Shown: piece by piece, positions 6,598 to 8,016 of the stretch
How the letters are laid out: each line of letters opens with the position of its first letter
Numbering within the stretch: the first letter of the stretch is position 1
Assembly (NCBI GenBank): GCA_031261765.1
Contig: JAISJA010000054.1
Location: forward strand, 1 to 8,016
Origin: Coriobacteriales bacterium
GTDB taxonomy: Bacteria > Actinomycetota > Coriobacteriia > Coriobacteriales > UBA8131
Length of the DNA stretch: 8,016 bases
Direction: 5' to 3'
Made by a program: the position numbers and the translations under genes
Notes under the pieces: generated by a model
What the model was told of the DNA's origin: nothing
What the model saw: the letters and a program-made list of their open reading frames with translations, nothing else
The model's database searches: none

Positions 6598-7707
6598 TTG
6601 GATACCCCGCAGAACCTACCTGACGTCGCGTTGTTCTGCGACAAGAAAGGCCGCGTCGTCGCGCCGCCGGTACTTCCGCAAGGCGCGCGCATAGCCGACA
6701 CGCATACGCATTTGGATATGCTCACCGACCCCGCGCTAGCGCTAGCGCGATGCGCCGTATACGGCGTAGACTATATGGTGACTGTCATAGATCCCGCAGA
6801 GAACGCGACCACCGTATTTGCGCAGCTTCCCACATGGATGAGTGACGCACAAGCGTTGCTGGACGATTGGGGTGTTGCCGGTGCCGTAGAGTTGCCTACC
6901 GTCCACGCCGCGATAGGCGTGCATCCGCAGCACGCAGAGCTGTTCCAGTCTGCGATACAGTCAATTAAGGAAGTGGGTAGCCGTATTGGTTTTGAACCTG
7001 GGGCCCCGGCTCGCGCTTCTGCTGAGCAAAGAGCGCTCGAGCATACGCGCTCGCACCCCAGAACCCAAACTAACACAGCTACCCACTTCCCCAATGATGC
7101 GAGTGATAGAGGCGAAACAGTTCCACCAATAGTCTGCCTGGGTGAGATAGGCCTGGACTACCATTACGAAGGTATGAGCGACGTCGATCCCGACTATGAG
7201 CCGTCCGCTCCGCGCGAGGTGCAGAAAGACGTCTTCCGCAAGCAGATTAAGCTAGCAAAGCAATATGATATGCCAATAGCGTTACACGTACGCGACGCTC
7301 ATGAAGACGCGCTTAGCATACTGAAAGCGGAAGGCCTGCCAAAGCGCGGCGCGCTTCTTCACTGCGTTACCGTTAACTGGGACACGTTGAAACCGTTCAT
7401 AGAGCTTGGATGCATGGCGGCGTTTGGCGGCGCGCTAACGTTCAACAGAAGCGACGACATATGCGACGCGGCACGGCACGTGCCCAAAGACCGGCTGCTT
7501 ACAGAGACGGACGCGCCGTTTATGGCGCCTGTCCCGCTACGTGGTATCCCGTGTGAGCCGGCGCAGACCATATTCACCGCGGCGTGCCTGGCGCAACAGT
7601 TCGGCTGCGCGAACGACGTCGCGTTTTATGATCGGCTATACGATAACGCCGTAGGCTTCTTTGACATACCGGCAATTGACATTAAAACTGTATCATCTAT
7701 CATGTAA
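6598..7707 (+). CDS. tatD: TatD-family metal-dependent hydrolase with a palindrome-encoded insertion
   Basis: TatD proteins are TIM-barrel metal-dependent DNases or hydrolases. From TTG 6598 the protein has 369 residues against a usual 255-265. The metal ligands are all recognisable: THTH (His36, His38), GEIGLDY (Glu183), ALHVRDA (His230), LLHC (His255) and TETDAPF (Asp305). The excess comes from an N-terminal extension of about 30 residues, a loop of about 15 residues before GVHPQH, and about 45-50 residues (roughly 123-175) before CLGEIGLDY, encoded largely by an imperfect palindrome. No frame is broken and no ligand is lost, so the enzyme may still be active. TTG 6598 is preferred because CCAGG (6586-6590) lies seven bases upstream and metG ends 13 bases before it. 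The in-frame TTG 6544 (overlapping metG by 41 bases) and TTG 6631 are alternatives, so the exact start is less certain than the family. Confidence 0.9.
   Translation: MDTPQNLPDVALFCDKKGRVVAPPVLPQGARIADTHTHLDMLTDPALALARCAVYGVDYMVTVIDPAENATTVFAQLPTWMSDAQALLDDWGVAGAVELPTVHAAIGVHPQHAELFQSAIQSIKEVGSRIGFEPGAPARASAEQRALEHTRSHPRTQTNTATHFPNDASDRGETVPPIVCLGEIGLDYHYEGMSDVDPDYEPSAPREVQKDVFRKQIKLAKQYDMPIALHVRDAHEDALSILKAEGLPKRGALLHCVTVNWDTLKPFIELGCMAAFGGALTFNRSDDICDAARHVPKDRLLTETDAPFMAPVPLRGIPCEPAQTIFTAACLAQQFGCANDVAFYDRLYDNAVGFFDIPAIDIKTVSSIM
6732..6749 (+). repeat. Perfect 18-base palindrome inside tatD
   Basis: The sequence cgcgctagcgctagcgcg equals its own reverse complement and contains two overlapping gctagc units. 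It encodes Ala-Leu-Ala-Leu-Ala-Arg in a TatD helix. It may be chance in GC-rich alternating-codon DNA. Confidence 0.6.
6964..7095 (+). repeat. 132-base imperfect palindrome inserted in frame within tatD
   Basis: The arms 6964-7003 and 7056-7095 are inverted copies matching at 31 of 40 positions, including an unbroken 13-base match (ggaagtgggtagc, 6969-6981, against gctacccacttcc, 7078-7090). Seven of the nine mismatches are transitions. The 52-base centre (7004-7055) holds further short self-complementary pieces such as gagcgctc and gctcgagc. Because the arms are inverted, the + strand and one - strand frame encode nearly the same peptide (TNTATHFPN and TNTATHFLN). The element encodes protein sequence that TatD homologues lack. 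It resembles palindromic elements that insert in frame into genes, such as Rickettsia palindromic elements, but I recognise no named family and see no clear target duplication. Confidence 0.75.
7676..7703 (+). promoter_or_regulatory. Sigma-70-type promoter candidate for tilS
   Basis: TTGACA (7676-7681, consensus -35) is followed after 16 bases by TATCAT (7698-7703, five of six -10 positions). The elements sit in the last codons of tatD, in an AT-rich patch. Transcription would begin near 7710, giving a leader of about 40 bases before the tilS ATG. A second TTGACA at 7661-7666 has no well-spaced -10. This suggests tilS and genes beyond can be expressed separately from the synthetase cluster. 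Confidence 0.5.
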
Positions 7708-7750
7708 TTATACTTGTAATAGGGGCGAGACATATAAAGGTGCGGTCATA

Positions 7751-8016
7751 ATGAATGAAGACGAAACGCAGCAGGCACTCTTAAACCGTATAAACACGAC
7801 TATAAGCCGTTACGAATTGCTACCAGGCTCCACCACGACATCGCGCGACGGCGCCGCGGCAGACGCTGACCAGACACCTATGGTGCTGATGGTGTCAGGA
7901 GGCAGTGACTCCATGGCTATGGCGCATATAATGTGCAGGTTGTATCCACGCTCGCCAATCGCCATTCTGCATATCAACCACATGTTGCGCGGCGAGGACT
8001 CAGACGGCGACGAGGC
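7751..8016 (+). CDS. tilS: tRNA(Ile)-lysidine synthetase, N-terminal part (3' end outside window)
   Basis: TilS is a PP-loop ATPase that joins lysine to C34 of the CAU anticodon of minor tRNA-Ile, changing its reading from AUG to AUA and its charging from Met to Ile. 88 residues are visible. The PP-loop SGGSDS (49-54) and the TilS-typical stretch LHINHMLRGEDSDGDE (73-88) identify it. Between the start and the PP-loop lie about 45 residues; the last part (STTTSRDGAAADADQT) is polar and Ala/Asp-rich, longer than in many homologues. AAAGG (7736-7740), ten bases before the ATG, supports the start; no in-frame alternative with a better site was seen. The frame is open to the right edge. The abundance of ATA codons in this window fits an essential role for it. 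Confidence 0.94.
   Translation, partial: MNEDETQQALLNRINTTISRYELLPGSTTTSRDGAAADADQTPMVLMVSGGSDSMAMAHIMCRLYPRSPIAILHINHMLRGEDSDGDE

Noticed and set aside
6964..7095. tatD as a pseudogene disrupted by the palindrome
   Set aside because: The frame is intact and all metal-binding motifs before and after the insertion are present.
6961..7164. Minus-strand open frame of 67 codons across the tatD palindrome
   Set aside because: It arises because the inverted arms mirror the coding content of the + strand; it lies inside tatD and shows no recognisable protein.

Overview
The window holds seven genes, all on the + strand and nearly back to back. It reads like an ordinary GC-rich bacterial housekeeping cluster. 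The likely source is Actinomycetota, probably class Coriobacteriia. That placement is an inference from GC content, the look of the MetRS and TatD proteins and the gene neighbourhood; no marker gene is present to prove it. Isoleucine is read mostly by ATA, which is unusual in GC-rich DNA.

Layout: the C-terminal part of dxs (isoprenoid precursor synthesis), cut by the left edge; a small membrane-anchored YtxH-like protein; serS from a TTG start; a 99-base gap with a large hairpin; aspS; metG one base after aspS; tatD, probably from a TTG start; a 43-base gap with a promoter candidate lying mostly in the end of tatD; and the first 88 codons of tilS, cut by the right edge. There is no gene-free stretch of 300 bases, and I see no rRNA, tRNA, CRISPR array or transposase.

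The theme is translation. Three aminoacyl-tRNA synthetases (Ser, Asp, Met) are followed by the lysidine synthetase TilS. TilS modifies the CAU anticodon of a minor tRNA-Ile so that it reads AUA and is no longer a substrate for MetRS. In dxs, serS and aspS I counted 52 ATA among 70 isoleucine codons, so this organism should lean heavily on TilS. The AspRS has the His associated with non-discriminating enzymes, which suggests that Asn-tRNA is made by amidation of Asp-tRNA(Asn).

The most unusual structure is a 132-base imperfect palindrome (two 40-base arms) inside tatD. It keeps the frame and adds a segment to the protein that TatD enzymes normally lack, like a palindromic repeat that has invaded a coding region. 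Two low-complexity Ala/Gly/Ser-rich insertions in dxs and the hairpin between serS and aspS are further oddities.
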